A DNA stretch of 64,000 nt, from assembly GCF_021184025.1 (NCBI RefSeq), contig NZ_CP036537.1, forward strand, positions 5,547,001 to 5,611,000, given 5' to 3'. Below the pieces are notes generated by a model. The model was not told the origin of the DNA and searched no databases. It saw only the letters and a list, made by a program, of their open reading frames with translations. Shown in pieces: positions 41,604 through 51,753 of this stretch. A program made the position numbers and the translations under genes. The stretch's first letter is position 1; each line of letters starts with the position of its first letter. The DNA is from Rhodopseudomonas boonkerdii (GTDB lineage: Bacteria; Pseudomonadota; Alphaproteobacteria; Rhizobiales; Xanthobacteraceae).

Positions 41604-41609
41604 ATCGCC

Positions 41610-42356
41610 CTACCCAACCAGCCACGCTGCGAATGCGATGCTGAACTGCAGAATCATGTCGCGGCTGGACAGATAGAGCAGCATCAGTCCCCCCATCAGA
41701 ACGAACGGCAGCGAGATGAAGTAAACGGGAATGCTCGGTGTCAATTTGTTGGCGAGTCCAACGGCGAAATTGACGATCACCGCATAGACGACAAACGGAC
41801 TGGCAACGCGCAATGCCAGGGTAAATGCCTGAGACAAATGGTCTACCAGCTGCGTGAGGCCAGCTTCCGTACCGATGCCTGTAGCCGGCAGCCAGATTCG
41901 GTAGGAACCGATCAGACCGCGCAACAGCTCCCAATGCTGTCCGGTAACGAAGAACACGACCGTGGCAGTCAGCGTGATCAGCGGCACTAGGGCAGGAACA
42001 TGTTCGTTGTCGTCTGCTACACTCGGCATCGTGAGGCCGATCCCCGATGCAACGAATGTTGCCATCGTTTCGAGTGCCGCAAAGAACATGCGCGCCGTCA
42101 ACCCGATGACGAGGCCAACGAAAAGCTCCGAGAAGATGAGCCTTATCAGATCTGAAGCTGCCCCACCTTCGACTGCCGGGCGGACCGATGCCTCGAGCAG
42201 GGGCGTCAGCATCAATGTGACGCTGACGGCAAGGAAGAGGCGCACCTGGGTCGGAATGTTGACGCGGGAGTAGCCGGGGGCCACCATGATGCAGGTGCCG
42301 ACGCGGCAGAAGATCAGGAATGTGACCAGAACCGAGACGGAGGCGCCCGTTATCAA
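41610..42356 (-). CDS. fliR: Flagellar biosynthetic protein FliR
   Basis: Export-gate membrane protein of 248 residues. Hydrophobic segments cover most of it; [21 protein letters not shown] and [19 protein letters not shown] are typical FliR blocks, as is [21 protein letters not shown]. Length is close to the family's 250-260. The start overlaps the flhA stop by ATGA. Confidence 0.92.
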   Translation of the reverse strand: MITGASVSVLVTFLIFCRVGTCIMVAPGYSRVNIPTQVRLFLAVSVTLMLTPLLEASVRPAVEGGAASDLIRLIFSELFVGLVIGLTARMFFAALETMATFVASGIGLTMPSVADDNEHVPALVPLITLTATVVFFVTGQHWELLRGLIGSYRIWLPATGIGTEAGLTQLVDHLSQAFTLALRVASPFVVYAVIVNFAVGLANKLTPSIPVYFISLPFVLMGGLMLLYLSSRDMILQFSIAFAAWLVG

Positions 42357-44440
42357 GAGATGGCTCCGAGTGATTTGACCTCGGCACCACGTGCTATTTC
42401 GACATGCGACAGCACGGGGAGGGTCGGGAACATCCGCTCAGTGATCATGCGCACATAGGGCCGAACGTCCGGCGGCGCGACCAGGACAGCCGTATCGCCG
42501 TTGGCTGCCGCTTTTCGAACCGCGGTGGAGACATCGTCTGCAAACTGCTCGACAAGTCGCGGATCGGCATCGAACTCCACAATCTCGCCCTTGCCGTCGC
42601 GCTTGAGACTCTGGTGGAAAGCCAGATCCCAACGATTGCCAAGGCGCAGTACCTTGAGGACGCCGTTGTCGGCGAAATCGCCGCAGATCTGCTGTGCGAT
42701 CCGCATACGGACATGTTCGGCGATCTGTTCCGAACGACGTACATGCGGGGCGATCTCGGCGACGGCTTCCAGAATGAGATGGAGGTTGCGGATAGAAACC
42801 CGTTCGGCGAGGAGCAGCTTAAAAACCGCCTGGAGGCCGGAGTAAGAGATTTGCGACGGCACCATATCCTCGATCAGTCGCTTGTACTCGGGCTCAAGCC
42901 GATCGATCAGTGCGCGCGTATCCTTATAGGTGAGGAGCTGTGCCAGGTTGTTACGAACGACTTCGCTCAGATGTGTCAGCAGGATCGAGATACTGTCGGC
43001 GATCTTGAAGCCGTCCTGCCGGATCTCGTCAACAAAGGCCTGCGGGACCCACATCGCTTTCATGCCAAATGCCGGCTCGATCGTCTCGTCGCCCGGCACA
43101 TCCGGCCGGCGGTCGCCATCGAACAGAACCAGTGATTCGCCGATGCGTAGTTCATGCTGTGCGACGATCGTGCCGTAGATCTTGATCCGGTATGATTTCG
43201 GCCCGATCGACAGATCGTCGGTGAGCTTGATCTCGGGAACGACGAAACCGTATTGGGTGGCGAAGCGGCGCCGGACCTTGGCAACGCGATGCGCGAGCTC
43301 GCCATGGGCACTGAGCATCTGGATCGCGAGCTGGCTGCCGACGCATAGCTCAATGTCTGACGTCTTGAGCAGCTCCTTGACTGAATCCTTGGCCTCGATC
43401 TGCGCCTTTTCCTGAACCTGGGCGAGGCGGGCCTGTTCGAGTTTATCGCGTGCCGCCTGCTTGCGCGGCAGAGCGAAACTCATGAACGCCATGATGGACC
43501 CGAGCAAAGCGAAGGGCAGCAACGGCAGTCCGGGCAACAACCCCAACGCGAACATCATCAGGGCCGCCACGGATTGCGCGCGCGGGTAGCCCCCGAGTTG
43601 TTTGAGAACGGTCTGCTCGGCCGAGCCCCGCGTCCCGCCCTTCGACACCAGCAAACCTGCCGAAAGCGACACGATCAAAGCCGGGATTTGTGAGACGAGA
43701 CCGTCGCCGACCGACAGTTTCGTAAACACATCAGCAGCGCGCGCGAGCGGCATACCGTGATGTGTCACGCCAATGACGATTCCGCCGAAAATATTAATCG
43801 CCGTGATGATCAGACCCGCGATGGCATCGCCACGAACAAACTTGGAGGCGCCGTCCATGGCGCCGAAGAACGCGCTTTCCTCTTCGAGCTCGCGACGGCG
43901 GCGTTGCGCTTCCTTGTCGTCGATCAGGCCGGCCGAAAGATCGGCATCGATGGCCATTTGCTTGCCTGGAATGGCATCGAGCGTGAAGCGCGCTCCGACC
44001 TCGGCGATACGGGTGGCACCCTTGGTGATCACGACAAAGTTCACCGTGACAAGGATGGCGAAAATGATCAGGCCGATGACGAAATCGCCGCCCATGACAA
44101 ATTTCGCGAAGCCGGCGACGACGTAACCCGCAGCATGTTCGCCCTCGCCGCCATGCGACAGGATCACGCGCGTGGTGGCAACATTCAGCGCGAGCCGCAG
44201 GATCGTTGCAATCAGCAGAACTGTCGGAAATGCCGAGAAATCCAGAGGACGCTGGATCCACAACGACACCATCAAGATCAATGCAGATAGCGCGATGGAG
44301 AAGGATAGACCGACGTCGATCAGGAAGGTCGGAACCGGGAGTACCAGCATCGTCAGGATTGCGACGATACCGACGGCGAAGGCCACGTCGGTACCGACCC
44401 GCCGTTCGTCCGGGGGAGCGGATATCGTTACATCGGCCAT
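42353..44440 (-). CDS. flhA: Flagellar biosynthesis protein FlhA
   Basis: Core of the flagellar export gate, 695 residues. The N-terminal half has about eight membrane segments, with the conserved FHIPEP region represented by [20 protein letters not shown] and the cytoplasmic loop [20 protein letters not shown]. The C-terminal half is the soluble docking domain ([40 protein letters not shown]). The length is normal. Confidence 0.96.
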   Translation of the reverse strand: MADVTISAPPDERRVGTDVAFAVGIVAILTMLVLPVPTFLIDVGLSFSIALSALILMVSLWIQRPLDFSAFPTVLLIATILRLALNVATTRVILSHGGEGEHAAGYVVAGFAKFVMGGDFVIGLIIFAILVTVNFVVITKGATRIAEVGARFTLDAIPGKQMAIDADLSAGLIDDKEAQRRRRELEEESAFFGAMDGASKFVRGDAIAGLIITAINIFGGIVIGVTHHGMPLARAADVFTKLSVGDGLVSQIPALIVSLSAGLLVSKGGTRGSAEQTVLKQLGGYPRAQSVAALMMFALGLLPGLPLLPFALLGSIMAFMSFALPRKQAARDKLEQARLAQVQEKAQIEAKDSVKELLKTSDIELCVGSQLAIQMLSAHGELAHRVAKVRRRFATQYGFVVPEIKLTDDLSIGPKSYRIKIYGTIVAQHELRIGESLVLFDGDRRPDVPGDETIEPAFGMKAMWVPQAFVDEIRQDGFKIADSISILLTHLSEVVRNNLAQLLTYKDTRALIDRLEPEYKRLIEDMVPSQISYSGLQAVFKLLLAERVSIRNLHLILEAVAEIAPHVRRSEQIAEHVRMRIAQQICGDFADNGVLKVLRLGNRWDLAFHQSLKRDGKGEIVEFDADPRLVEQFADDVSTAVRKAAANGDTAVLVAPPDVRPYVRMITERMFPTLPVLSHVEIARGAEVKSLGAIS

Positions 44441-44463
44441 GACGCTTCCTGCGTAAGTCTCAT

Positions 44464-44480
44464 CGCTGCATCTTGCAGCG
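44464..44480. other. Hairpin in the fliQ-flhA gap
   Basis: CGCTGCA-TCT-TGCAGCG, a seven-base perfect stem 24 bases upstream of the flhA start on the minus strand. The 166-base gap has no gene. It may mark a processing or attenuation site in the leader of flhA. Confidence 0.35.
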
Positions 44481-44606
44481 TCGAGCTTGCGCGAAGGTGA
44501 CGAACGGATAAGCGATTTCCCCGAAAGGCGGACACCTGTTCTCCGAGACGGTCACGGCTCGACGAAGGAGATCGATAAAGTCAGGCTATCGAAGATCAGT
44601 CCGACT

Positions 44607-44873
44607 TTAGAACCCATGCTCGATCCGGCCGTAGAGCACTTCGGTGAAAGCGTAGATATGCGCACCCATAAAGGTACCAGTCACAGCAACGACGATCAGC
44701 ATGACGACGATTTTCGGAATGAAGGTCAGCGTCATCTCCTGCACCTGCGTCAGCGCTTGCAGCAGAGCGATAATGATGCCAACCAGCATCGCGGCGCCCA
44801 CCGCGGGACCGGCCGCCACAATGATCGTCCAGACCGCCTGCTGGGCAATATCGAGGGCGTCGCGCTCGTTCAT
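44607..44873 (-). CDS. fliQ: Flagellar biosynthetic protein FliQ
   Basis: Small export-gate protein of 88 residues with two membrane helices: AQQAVWTIIVAAGPAVGAAM and LTFIPKIVVMLIVVAVTGTF. ALTQVQEMTLTFIPK between them is the family signature. It follows flgD by two bases. Confidence 0.94.
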   Translation of the reverse strand: MNERDALDIAQQAVWTIIVAAGPAVGAAMLVGIIIALLQALTQVQEMTLTFIPKIVVMLIVVAVTGTFMGAHIYAFTEVLYGRIEHGF

Positions 44874-44875
44874 GA

Positions 44876-45289
44876 TCAGCTAATCGTGATGCCGGCGCCG
44901 AGTGCCACTTTCACACCGTTCTCCAGCGTCGCAACTGCGCCGCCCGTGATGATCGTCACTTCCTTGATCTTGCTGGAGGTGGTTTGCCCTTTATCGTCGG
45001 TGAACGACGCGGTGCGGCCAATCAAGCCATCGGCCTGCTGAATCGCGCTGGAGGACAGCAAACTGTCGAGCTTCGCATTTGTCTTCACCGCCTGCTCAAC
45101 CGTCGACAGCTGCGCGAGCTGGCTCATATATTCGGTCGAATCTGTCGGATTGGTAGGATCCTGGTTACGCATTTGCGCGATCAGGAGCTGCAGGAAACCG
45201 TTATAATCGATCATTCCCGCCGAACTCGTCGATGACGTCGCAGCGGTATCAGTGGCCGATCGGTTCGCATTAACGCCATTGACTTCCAT
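44876..45289 (-). CDS. flgD: Flagellar hook-capping protein FlgD
   Basis: Scaffold that caps the growing hook, 137 residues. The conserved N-terminal block DYNGFLQLLIAQMRNQDPTN followed by STEYMSQLAQLSTVEQ is diagnostic. The C-terminal half is short and lacks the FlgD Ig-like and Tudor domains in full; this short form is usual in rhizobia. Confidence 0.93.
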   Translation of the reverse strand: MEVNGVNANRSATDTAATSSTSSAGMIDYNGFLQLLIAQMRNQDPTNPTDSTEYMSQLAQLSTVEQAVKTNAKLDSLLSSSAIQQADGLIGRTASFTDDKGQTTSSKIKEVTIITGGAVATLENGVKVALGAGITIS

Positions 45290-45304
45290 GTCAGTTCTCC
45301 GGTT

Positions 45305-45727
45305 TCAGGCGACTGCCACGGGCAGCAACATTTCGGCGCTGGTCAGGATCGACTGCTCGATATCAAAGAGTGATCTGATTTTGCGCAGGGCTTCGTAATA
45401 GCGTCCGGCTTCGACAAGCGTTTCCACAGCATCGAGCCCGCCAAGCAATTCCGCATTGTCGGCCGCGGCATACAACGCACAGCGTTGATGACCGAACACC
45501 GCCTTGGCCTGATCGATGTCACCAGGGCTCATCAACATAAGTTGCACCACGAAGTAAAGCTGGCGCATCGGCGTGGTGGCGTCGTCCACCTGCATGACCT
45601 GGCTTTCCAGCAGGAAGGTCACATCGTTGATCAGCTCCAGCGTTACCTTGCGGTCGACACGCAGCACCGCGCCGTTGATGTAGATCTTTTCCCCGCTACG
45701 AAGCGAGATACACATCGGCTTCTTCAT
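45305..45727 (-). CDS. flbT: Flagellin synthesis repressor FlbT
   Basis: Post-transcriptional regulator that binds the 5' leader of flagellin mRNA in alphaproteobacteria, 140 residues. ISLRSGEKIYINGAVLRVDR and VTFLLESQVMQVDDATTP are the family blocks, followed by YFVVQLMLMSPGDIDQAKA. It overlaps flaF by ATGA; FlaF and FlbT act in opposition on flagellin production. Confidence 0.93.
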   Translation of the reverse strand: MKKPMCISLRSGEKIYINGAVLRVDRKVTLELINDVTFLLESQVMQVDDATTPMRQLYFVVQLMLMSPGDIDQAKAVFGHQRCALYAAADNAELLGGLDAVETLVEAGRYYEALRKIRSLFDIEQSILTSAEMLLPVAVA

Positions 45728-46071
45728 CCGAGGGAATCCCGGATTGCAACGTTCACCGCTACGAGATCTTCGACATCATTCAGCTGCGCCTCGCGATTGC
45801 GCTCCGCTTCCTTGACAATCCAGAGGCCGATGGAGATCAATTGCGCTCGCAATTGTTCCGGCAGGCCATTGCGGGAGTTCGAGAGATCCTGAATGAAGAA
45901 CGCCCACAGATCGCGGATATAAAGAAACGCATCGGTACGTTCCGATGCAGTAAGTTCGCCGGCCTGCATTCTCTGCAATAGACCGATTCCGTGATTGAGC
46001 GCCCGTTTTTCGCGCGAACGCGCTTCGCGGCCACCGTCCTCGATCTCTGTGTCGTAACTTGCCAATGTCAT
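45724..46071 (-). CDS. flaF: Flagellar biosynthesis regulator FlaF
   Basis: Regulator required for flagellin production, acting with FlbT, 115 residues. KRALNHGIGLLQRMQAGEL and FIQDLSNSRNGLPEQLRAQL, followed by ISIGLWIVKEAERN, are the family core. The ATG at 46071 is used because it gives the usual length; no strong ribosome site is seen and an upstream TTG is possible. Confidence 0.87.
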   Translation of the reverse strand: MTLASYDTEIEDGGREARSREKRALNHGIGLLQRMQAGELTASERTDAFLYIRDLWAFFIQDLSNSRNGLPEQLRAQLISIGLWIVKEAERNREAQLNDVEDLVAVNVAIRDSLG

Positions 46072-46105
46072 GTCGAAAGACAACCCGCTGCTGTAATTGC
46101 GCCAA

Positions 46106-47149
46106 TCAGAGATAGTTGAGAATGCTGAGCTTCTGGATCTGCGCGGACAGCGCGTGTGACATTTCAAGCTGGTTTCTCAGGCTCGTGACCCGGACCGACG
46201 CCTCTTCCGGATCGACGCTCTCCATCGCATTGACCTGTTTGGTCACGATGTCGCTTTGCACCTTAAGGCGACTGGTAGCAGTGGTGGTCTGCTCCTGCGC
46301 AGTGCCGAGCCGCGCGCCGACGCTCGCGAGGTCGGCGACAGCGCCAGCGACCAGAAGCAGAGCTTTGTCAGTAACCACCTGAAACGTGGACTGATTCATC
46401 TTGTCGACCCCCAGCCCGGAGAGCATCGTATAGGCCATCGCCAGCTTGCGGAATGCGACGTCGTTGGCGCTGGCCGAAGAATCGATCGTCTGGGTCGTCG
46501 AAATTCGACTGCGCATGACCTGATCGGAAGCGGAAGACCAGTTCGTCCCCCAGGCCGGATCGGCGAACTCCGCCGCAAATGCGTTGTCGAGAAACGCCTC
46601 CATGTCGCCTGGCAGGATGTTCTCGGCACCGGGCGAACCGGGCGGAAATCCAAATGCCGCAGTGAACGCCGCATCGATTGCCGTCTTACTCGCCGAACCG
46701 GTTTCGTAGGGTGTCATCGGCTGCTGCGATGTGTTGATGCCAGCGAACAGAAACTGACCATCCATCGATACGTTCAGGGTTGCGAGCAACGAACCGAGAT
46801 TCGAAGCCGCAGGCTGTGCAATGATCCCACCGCCATTGGCTGAATTCCGCGCCGCCAGCAGATCCTTCTGGAAAGCTTGAGCCGTTTCGATCGTTTGTGA
46901 CAGACGTTCCTGCGCCACTTCCAGCCGCGCCCCTACCAATGAATTGGTATCGACGAGCTTGTCGACCTCCAGCAACTCCGCGCGCAGCGTGACGTTGCGC
47001 CCGGTCAACGCTCCAAGTTCCTTGCCGATATCGTCGTGCCGACCTGTCGTGGCTTCCTTGACGCCCTTTGCAATTGCAACCTGGCTCTTCGAGGCCGAAA
47101 TGCGCAACGTTGTCGCGATCGAGTTCGATGAGATGAATGTCGCAGCCAT
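46106..47149 (-). CDS. flgL: Hook-filament junction protein FlgL
   Basis: Second hook-filament adaptor, 347 residues. The C-terminal helix VTSLRNQLEMSHALSAQIQKLSILNYL and N-terminal segment with heptads are flagellin-like; the middle has VSMDGQFLFAGINTSQQPM, which is typical of FlgL. It follows flgK by five bases, the normal order. Confidence 0.9.
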   Translation of the reverse strand: MAATFISSNSIATTLRISASKSQVAIAKGVKEATTGRHDDIGKELGALTGRNVTLRAELLEVDKLVDTNSLVGARLEVAQERLSQTIETAQAFQKDLLAARNSANGGGIIAQPAASNLGSLLATLNVSMDGQFLFAGINTSQQPMTPYETGSASKTAIDAAFTAAFGFPPGSPGAENILPGDMEAFLDNAFAAEFADPAWGTNWSSASDQVMRSRISTTQTIDSSASANDVAFRKLAMAYTMLSGLGVDKMNQSTFQVVTDKALLLVAGAVADLASVGARLGTAQEQTTTATSRLKVQSDIVTKQVNAMESVDPEEASVRVTSLRNQLEMSHALSAQIQKLSILNYL

Positions 47150-47154
47150 ATCGA

Positions 47155-48624
47155 TTACCTCACCGCCTGAAGAAGGTTCTGAAACATCTGGTCGATCGTC
47201 GCGATCAACTTGGATGAAGCGGAAAATGTGCGCTCAATCTGGAGCATGAAGGACATTTCATCATCCATATTGACACCGTTGACATTGGAAAGCGCATCGG
47301 CGCTGCGCTCCAGCAGCGTTTGATTGTAAGTCGCCGCGTCACCAACCGTTTTGCGCTGAGCTTCCAGCCAGCTCACCGAGGACCCAGCAAAATCGATCAA
47401 GGTGCCACTGGGCTTGCCAAGCGCATTCGGATCAAACGGCCGGGCCGTGCCCATGTCATCCACAAGGCCTTGAATGCGCGCAAAGAAGCCTGCCTCTCCG
47501 CCGGCGTTGTAAATATAATTGGCGCCGTTGATACCGCCGTCGCGGATGAGGCTCGGATTGCCGCCCAGCGCCTGATCGACGGCGTCGGCGACCCTGATGG
47601 TGCCGGCCAGCCCGGGATTGATGACGCCCGGCGCTGGCATTGCCGGCCCACCGCTGTAGGTGAAGAGGCCAGTGAGGGCCGGGCCGCCGCCACCGCTCTG
47701 ATCTTGCTCGGCGAAGATCTCGATCACACCACGGGCGATCTCATCGAGCTGGTTTTGATAAGTTACCAACTTGTCGTCGCGCAGTGCGGCAAGGCCGGCG
47801 AGTTTTCCGGATCCTATCGGCATAACCGAGTTGGCTCCGGTAACGGCGACACCGTCGATTACGACCGCATTTCCCGTCAAACCCGCTGTATAGGAATTGG
47901 TCGCGTCGAAGGTAACCGTCCGCGCCGTTTTTTCAAAAAGCGTCACACCAGAATCGGTATAGATGACCATGTCGTTGTTGGCGCGGGTGGTGAAAGTGAC
48001 GCCAACTTCCTGTGACAGCTTTGAAAGAATGCTGTCGCGCATATCCAGGTGATCGGTGACATCGGCTCCGGCCGTGGTTCCCTTCACGATGGTTGTATTC
48101 ACTTGCTCGAACTGGGCGAGCAATTCGTTGATGGTCCGGACTGAAGTCGCCATCTCGGCATCTGCGTCCGCACGCGCCTTCTGCACGGTCGTCGTCGAAT
48201 CGTTCAGCGAGGTGGCCACATCCTTTGCCGCCTTCACTGCGGACTGGGCGAAGGTCACATTGTCGGGCGCCGACGTATATTGCTGTAAGGCACTCTTGAG
48301 CTTGGCCAGCTGCGCCGCCGCGGACTGGTCGAGTTCAGGATCATCGATCGTGACGGCAGCGACTTTCTGCAGGCCGTTGTAGAGCGCGTCCTGCTGAGCC
48401 GTATTCGCGACTGCCTTGACCACATTGTTGAACAATCCGGCGCTCGCGGCACGCTGGATGCCGTTGACGTAGACGCCACTGCCCGGCTGCGACACGATCA
48501 ACGCATTCTTGCGCGAATATCCCTCTTGCTGCGTTCCCGCAATATTGCGCGAGATGACGGAAGACTGCACCCCTGCCGCCATAAGCGACGAACGAGCTGA
48601 GCTGAGCGCGATCGTAAGTGACAT
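47155..48624 (-). CDS. flgK: Hook-associated protein FlgK
   Basis: First hook-filament adaptor, 489 residues. The N-terminus has SVISRNIAGTQQEGYSRKNA, the flagellar rod/hook signature, and the C-terminus has NGVNMDDEMSFMLQIERTFS with SSKLIATIDQMFQNLLQAV. The central part contains low-complexity Gly-rich segments (QDQSGGGGPALTG). The length is at the low end for the family. Confidence 0.93.
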   Translation of the reverse strand: MSLTIALSSARSSLMAAGVQSSVISRNIAGTQQEGYSRKNALIVSQPGSGVYVNGIQRAASAGLFNNVVKAVANTAQQDALYNGLQKVAAVTIDDPELDQSAAAQLAKLKSALQQYTSAPDNVTFAQSAVKAAKDVATSLNDSTTTVQKARADADAEMATSVRTINELLAQFEQVNTTIVKGTTAGADVTDHLDMRDSILSKLSQEVGVTFTTRANNDMVIYTDSGVTLFEKTARTVTFDATNSYTAGLTGNAVVIDGVAVTGANSVMPIGSGKLAGLAALRDDKLVTYQNQLDEIARGVIEIFAEQDQSGGGGPALTGLFTYSGGPAMPAPGVINPGLAGTIRVADAVDQALGGNPSLIRDGGINGANYIYNAGGEAGFFARIQGLVDDMGTARPFDPNALGKPSGTLIDFAGSSVSWLEAQRKTVGDAATYNQTLLERSADALSNVNGVNMDDEMSFMLQIERTFSASSKLIATIDQMFQNLLQAVR

Positions 48625-48656
48625 TGTGAGCCTCTGTCAGAATTGACGTACGACGC

Positions 48657-49901
48657 CTAGCGCTTCAGATTGACGAGCACATCGAGCAGATCCGCGCCGG
48701 TCTGGAACACCTTTGAATTCGCCGTATAGCCGCGCTGCGACTCGATCATCGCCGTCAGTTCATTGGCGAGATCGACGTTCGATGCCTCCAGCGCTTCAGA
48801 TTTGATGGTGCCGAGCCCGCTATTTCCGGCATAATCGACCTGGATGTTTCCGGAATTGATGCTGACCGAATAAACGTTGCCCGCCTCCGGAGAGAGATTG
48901 TCCGGGCTCGGCACCGTCGCCAACGGAATCTTCCATGTCGCGATGCGTGTACCGTCGTCGAAGATCGAATACATCGTTCCATCGGCAGCAACTTCCACGC
49001 GATCGAGACCACTCGGAGCGTTTCCGTTGGTGGTGGCCTTGAACTGGAATTCGTCGGCGACCTGCGTCATGTTCGACATGTTGAAGGTAAAGGCCGAACC
49101 ACCGGGAATGTTAAACGTCATCGACGTGGGGCTGGCCGCATCGAGACGTCCCTTACCGGTTGCGCTGACATCGAACGTGAAAGTCTGGGTCGCAAGCGGA
49201 GCGCCGGTATAGGGGAAGCCGCCGCCCGGCGCAGCATCGGCGCTGTTATAGATTTCGACGTCCCAGGTGTTGGCTGCGGTTTTGAACATATACATGTCCA
49301 GTTTCACCGCATTTCCGATGTTATCGTAAGTGATCAGCGAGGTCTTCGACGTGAAATTGGGGGCTCCGGTCGAGATCGCCGCATTAGCATCGAGATTGGC
49401 GCCGACGATGCTCGCTTCTGTGGTTGGATTCCCGACCAGCGTCTGCTGCGCGATGTTGACGACCTGCAGATTCCCGAGACCGTTGGCTACGACATCGGGC
49501 ACTGCTCCGTTCTGCAGGCTATAGCCCATCAGATAGTAGCCGGCGGTGTTGTAGAGATTGCCCTGACCGTCCGGAACAAACGAGCCCGCGCGCGTCAGGA
49601 ACGGTGTCCCACCGGCATTGCTGACAATAAAGAACCCGTTCCCCTGGATCGCAAGATCAGTCGCGGAGGTCGTGTAGTTCATCGTCCCGGGATCGGAGAT
49701 CGCATAGCGAACCTGCGTCTCGACGCTGCCGGAGTTATAATTGCCGCTACCGCTGCGCAGGATGAGTGACGAGAACTCCGTCGAAGCGCGCTTGTAACCG
49801 GTGGTGTTCACATTCGCGATGTTATCGGCGACCGTTGCGAGTTTGTTCGACTGCGCATTCATGCCGGAGCCGCCCGTGCGCATCACACCATACAGACTCA
49901 T
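48657..49901 (-). CDS. flgE: Flagellar hook protein FlgE
   Basis: Hook subunit of 414 residues. The N-terminal signature VADNIANVNTTGYKRASTEF and C-terminal NVDLANELTAMIESQRGYTA plus FQTGADLLDVLVNLKR are diagnostic. GNGFFIVSNAGGTPFLTRAG is the domain common to hook and distal-rod proteins. It starts an operon flgE-flgK-flgL; an operon promoter should lie in the 72-base gap to 49973. Confidence 0.95.
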   Translation of the reverse strand: MSLYGVMRTGGSGMNAQSNKLATVADNIANVNTTGYKRASTEFSSLILRSGSGNYNSGSVETQVRYAISDPGTMNYTTSATDLAIQGNGFFIVSNAGGTPFLTRAGSFVPDGQGNLYNTAGYYLMGYSLQNGAVPDVVANGLGNLQVVNIAQQTLVGNPTTEASIVGANLDANAAISTGAPNFTSKTSLITYDNIGNAVKLDMYMFKTAANTWDVEIYNSADAAPGGGFPYTGAPLATQTFTFDVSATGKGRLDAASPTSMTFNIPGGSAFTFNMSNMTQVADEFQFKATTNGNAPSGLDRVEVAADGTMYSIFDDGTRIATWKIPLATVPSPDNLSPEAGNVYSVSINSGNIQVDYAGNSGLGTIKSEALEASNVDLANELTAMIESQRGYTANSKVFQTGADLLDVLVNLKR

Positions 49902-49973
49902 CGATCATCCTCCGTTTGACGTGGGGGTATTAGAGTGGAGATTGCTTGCGCGGGGCTGGCGGTTATCCACAGG

Positions 49974-50582
49974 CTACCGCGATGCTGTACGTTCAGCGCA
50001 GAAGCTGCGCGCGTTATTGGTCCATGATCCGAAACCGCTCGCGACCAGACTGCCGATGACGCTGCAGATGTAGCGTTTCTGACCGACGACATTGTTCGGT
50101 CCGGCATTGTAACGGGCGACAGCCATGGTCCAGTTTCCTTCGCGCGCACGCAATTCTTTCAGAAATCGCGCTGCATATGCGACATTCCGCGCTGGATCGA
50201 ACATCGCTTCCACACTGGTGAATTTCTCGCCGTGATAACGATGATTGATCTGCATGCAGCCGAGATCGACCAGCTTGGCGCCTTTGCGCTTTTCGTCCGC
50301 GAAACGCGCGACTGCATCGCGCAGGTCGGTGGCGAGGACGGTTCGGCCATCGACGTTCAGCGCATACGGATTGAGCACTCCCTTGCGCCCTGTCTCGCTG
50401 AGACCGACCGCATAGAGAACGCCGAGCGGCACGCCGTGCTGGCGCGCAGCACGCGCCATTTCCCGTTCGCACGGCCCATCAGCGCGCGCGACTTCCGGAA
50501 CGCTAAAGATAGAGAGTGCTGCTGCGAATGCCGCGGATGCCTTGATCCTGCGGACGCTCGGCGGGAGTGTGCGATCGATCAT
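49974..50582 (-). CDS. Lytic transglycosylase (SLT domain), flagella-linked
   Basis: Periplasmic peptidoglycan-cleaving enzyme of 202 residues. A signal peptide ends near FSVPEVARA, then the SLT domain has the catalytic Glu in AVGLSETGRKG, the GCMQINHRYHG block and MAVARYNAGPNN. The start at 50582 is chosen because AGGAT precedes it and the signal peptide begins there; this makes it overlap fliK by 80 bases. It probably opens the wall for the rod, since the FlgJ-like protein lacks a muramidase domain. Confidence 0.85.
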   Translation of the reverse strand: MIDRTLPPSVRRIKASAAFAAALSIFSVPEVARADGPCEREMARAARQHGVPLGVLYAVGLSETGRKGVLNPYALNVDGRTVLATDLRDAVARFADEKRKGAKLVDLGCMQINHRYHGEKFTSVEAMFDPARNVAYAARFLKELRAREGNWTMAVARYNAGPNNVVGQKRYICSVIGSLVASGFGSWTNNARSFCAERTASR

Positions 50583-51753
50583 GATCCTGCCTGTTCTGCC
50601 GTCCTCCGCCATGCCCATCGCCAGATGATCGGCTCGATGAGCCGCCATCCGTCTGCGAACCGTTCGACGATGACGTGGAGCCACGTTGATCCGAAGATGC
50701 CTGCTGTTGTTGCGGTTGTGACTGCGATTGGCCGTTGCTGATATTAGCGTCGGGTGTGCGCGTATGATCGATGGCGGTGATGTCGAAGCTGTAGCCGGCC
50801 GATTGCATCGCATCGGCCAGGGCCCCGCGCTCCTGACGCAGCAGATGCGTGGTCTCAAGCCGGTCTGCGGTGAGATGAACTTCGACGGAGGCGCCGGCGA
50901 GCCGCATCTTGATCGTCACGGAGCCGAGATTCGGCGGGTCGAGTTCGAGCGTCATCATCCGTACCGGACGACTTTCTGCGGATTTCACGAACTCCTGCGA
51001 CGGCGGTTCGGCCACATGCGCGCTCTCGGGTGACGTCACGGCCGGAAGGTTGCTCGCCATCCGATCCACGATTTTTTGCAGCGTCGTCACCTGCTGGACA
51101 GGTTCGAAATGGGTTTCCTGCTCGCGAACAACGGCCTTGCTGATGGGAGCCGGTTTCGTATCCACCGTTTCGACGGATGCGGTGAACCGCTTGGGAGCGG
51201 GCCCATCGATATCCGGAATATCCATATCCACCGTATTTGCAGCCCCCGTCCATTCAGGCGACTTGTCCTCGGTGTCGAGAACGACACGTGACGTCGAAGA
51301 CTGCGACGCCGAACTATCATCTCGCTCTGAGTTTTGCTGCGCATGGCCCAGCTTCGACATCACGGCGCTGAGGATGGCATTCGGATCGCGCCAGTCCTGT
51401 ATCGTCGCTGCGGCTGGCTTGCCTTCTCCGGCGGACTTCGGCGTATCCTCTTCCTTCTCCAGCTGCTCGCTTGCAACCGGCTTTGGCTTTACCTCGCCTG
51501 CGAGCTCGGCGAGAACCGCCGATGCCTCGAGGGTTGGCGTTGCCGCAACTGTTGCGAGATGCACAGTATTTTTGACGTTCTTCGGAATAACAGGCGACTT
51601 GTCTCTAGAGACTTGCCGCATCTGCTCGCGGAAATGCTCGGCCTTCTCCTTCCCTTCCTTGGAATGGAGCCCACCGTTCGGTCCACCCCTCCCACCCGCT
51701 TTCGCAGACGCGAGCTGACCAAACATAGCCGTCAAAAGATCGGCCTGGCTCAT
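50503..51753 (-). CDS. fliK: Flagellar hook-length control protein FliK
   Basis: Secreted ruler and export switch, 416 residues. The C-terminal domain is recognisable: LELDPPNLGSVTIKMRLAGA, VEVHLTADRLETTHLLRQER and AMQSAGYSFDITAID. The N-terminal two-thirds is charged and low in complexity, as usual. The tail is a Gln/Ser/Gly/His-rich stretch (QPQQQQASSDQRGSTSSSNG), and the last 26 codons overlap the transglycosylase gene in another frame. It overlaps motC by ATGA. Confidence 0.87.
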   Translation of the reverse strand: MSQADLLTAMFGQLASAKAGGRGGPNGGLHSKEGKEKAEHFREQMRQVSRDKSPVIPKNVKNTVHLATVAATPTLEASAVLAELAGEVKPKPVASEQLEKEEDTPKSAGEGKPAAATIQDWRDPNAILSAVMSKLGHAQQNSERDDSSASQSSTSRVVLDTEDKSPEWTGAANTVDMDIPDIDGPAPKRFTASVETVDTKPAPISKAVVREQETHFEPVQQVTTLQKIVDRMASNLPAVTSPESAHVAEPPSQEFVKSAESRPVRMMTLELDPPNLGSVTIKMRLAGASVEVHLTADRLETTHLLRQERGALADAMQSAGYSFDITAIDHTRTPDANISNGQSQSQPQQQQASSDQRGSTSSSNGSQTDGGSSSRSSGDGHGGGRQNRQDHDRSHTPAERPQDQGIRGIRSSTLYL

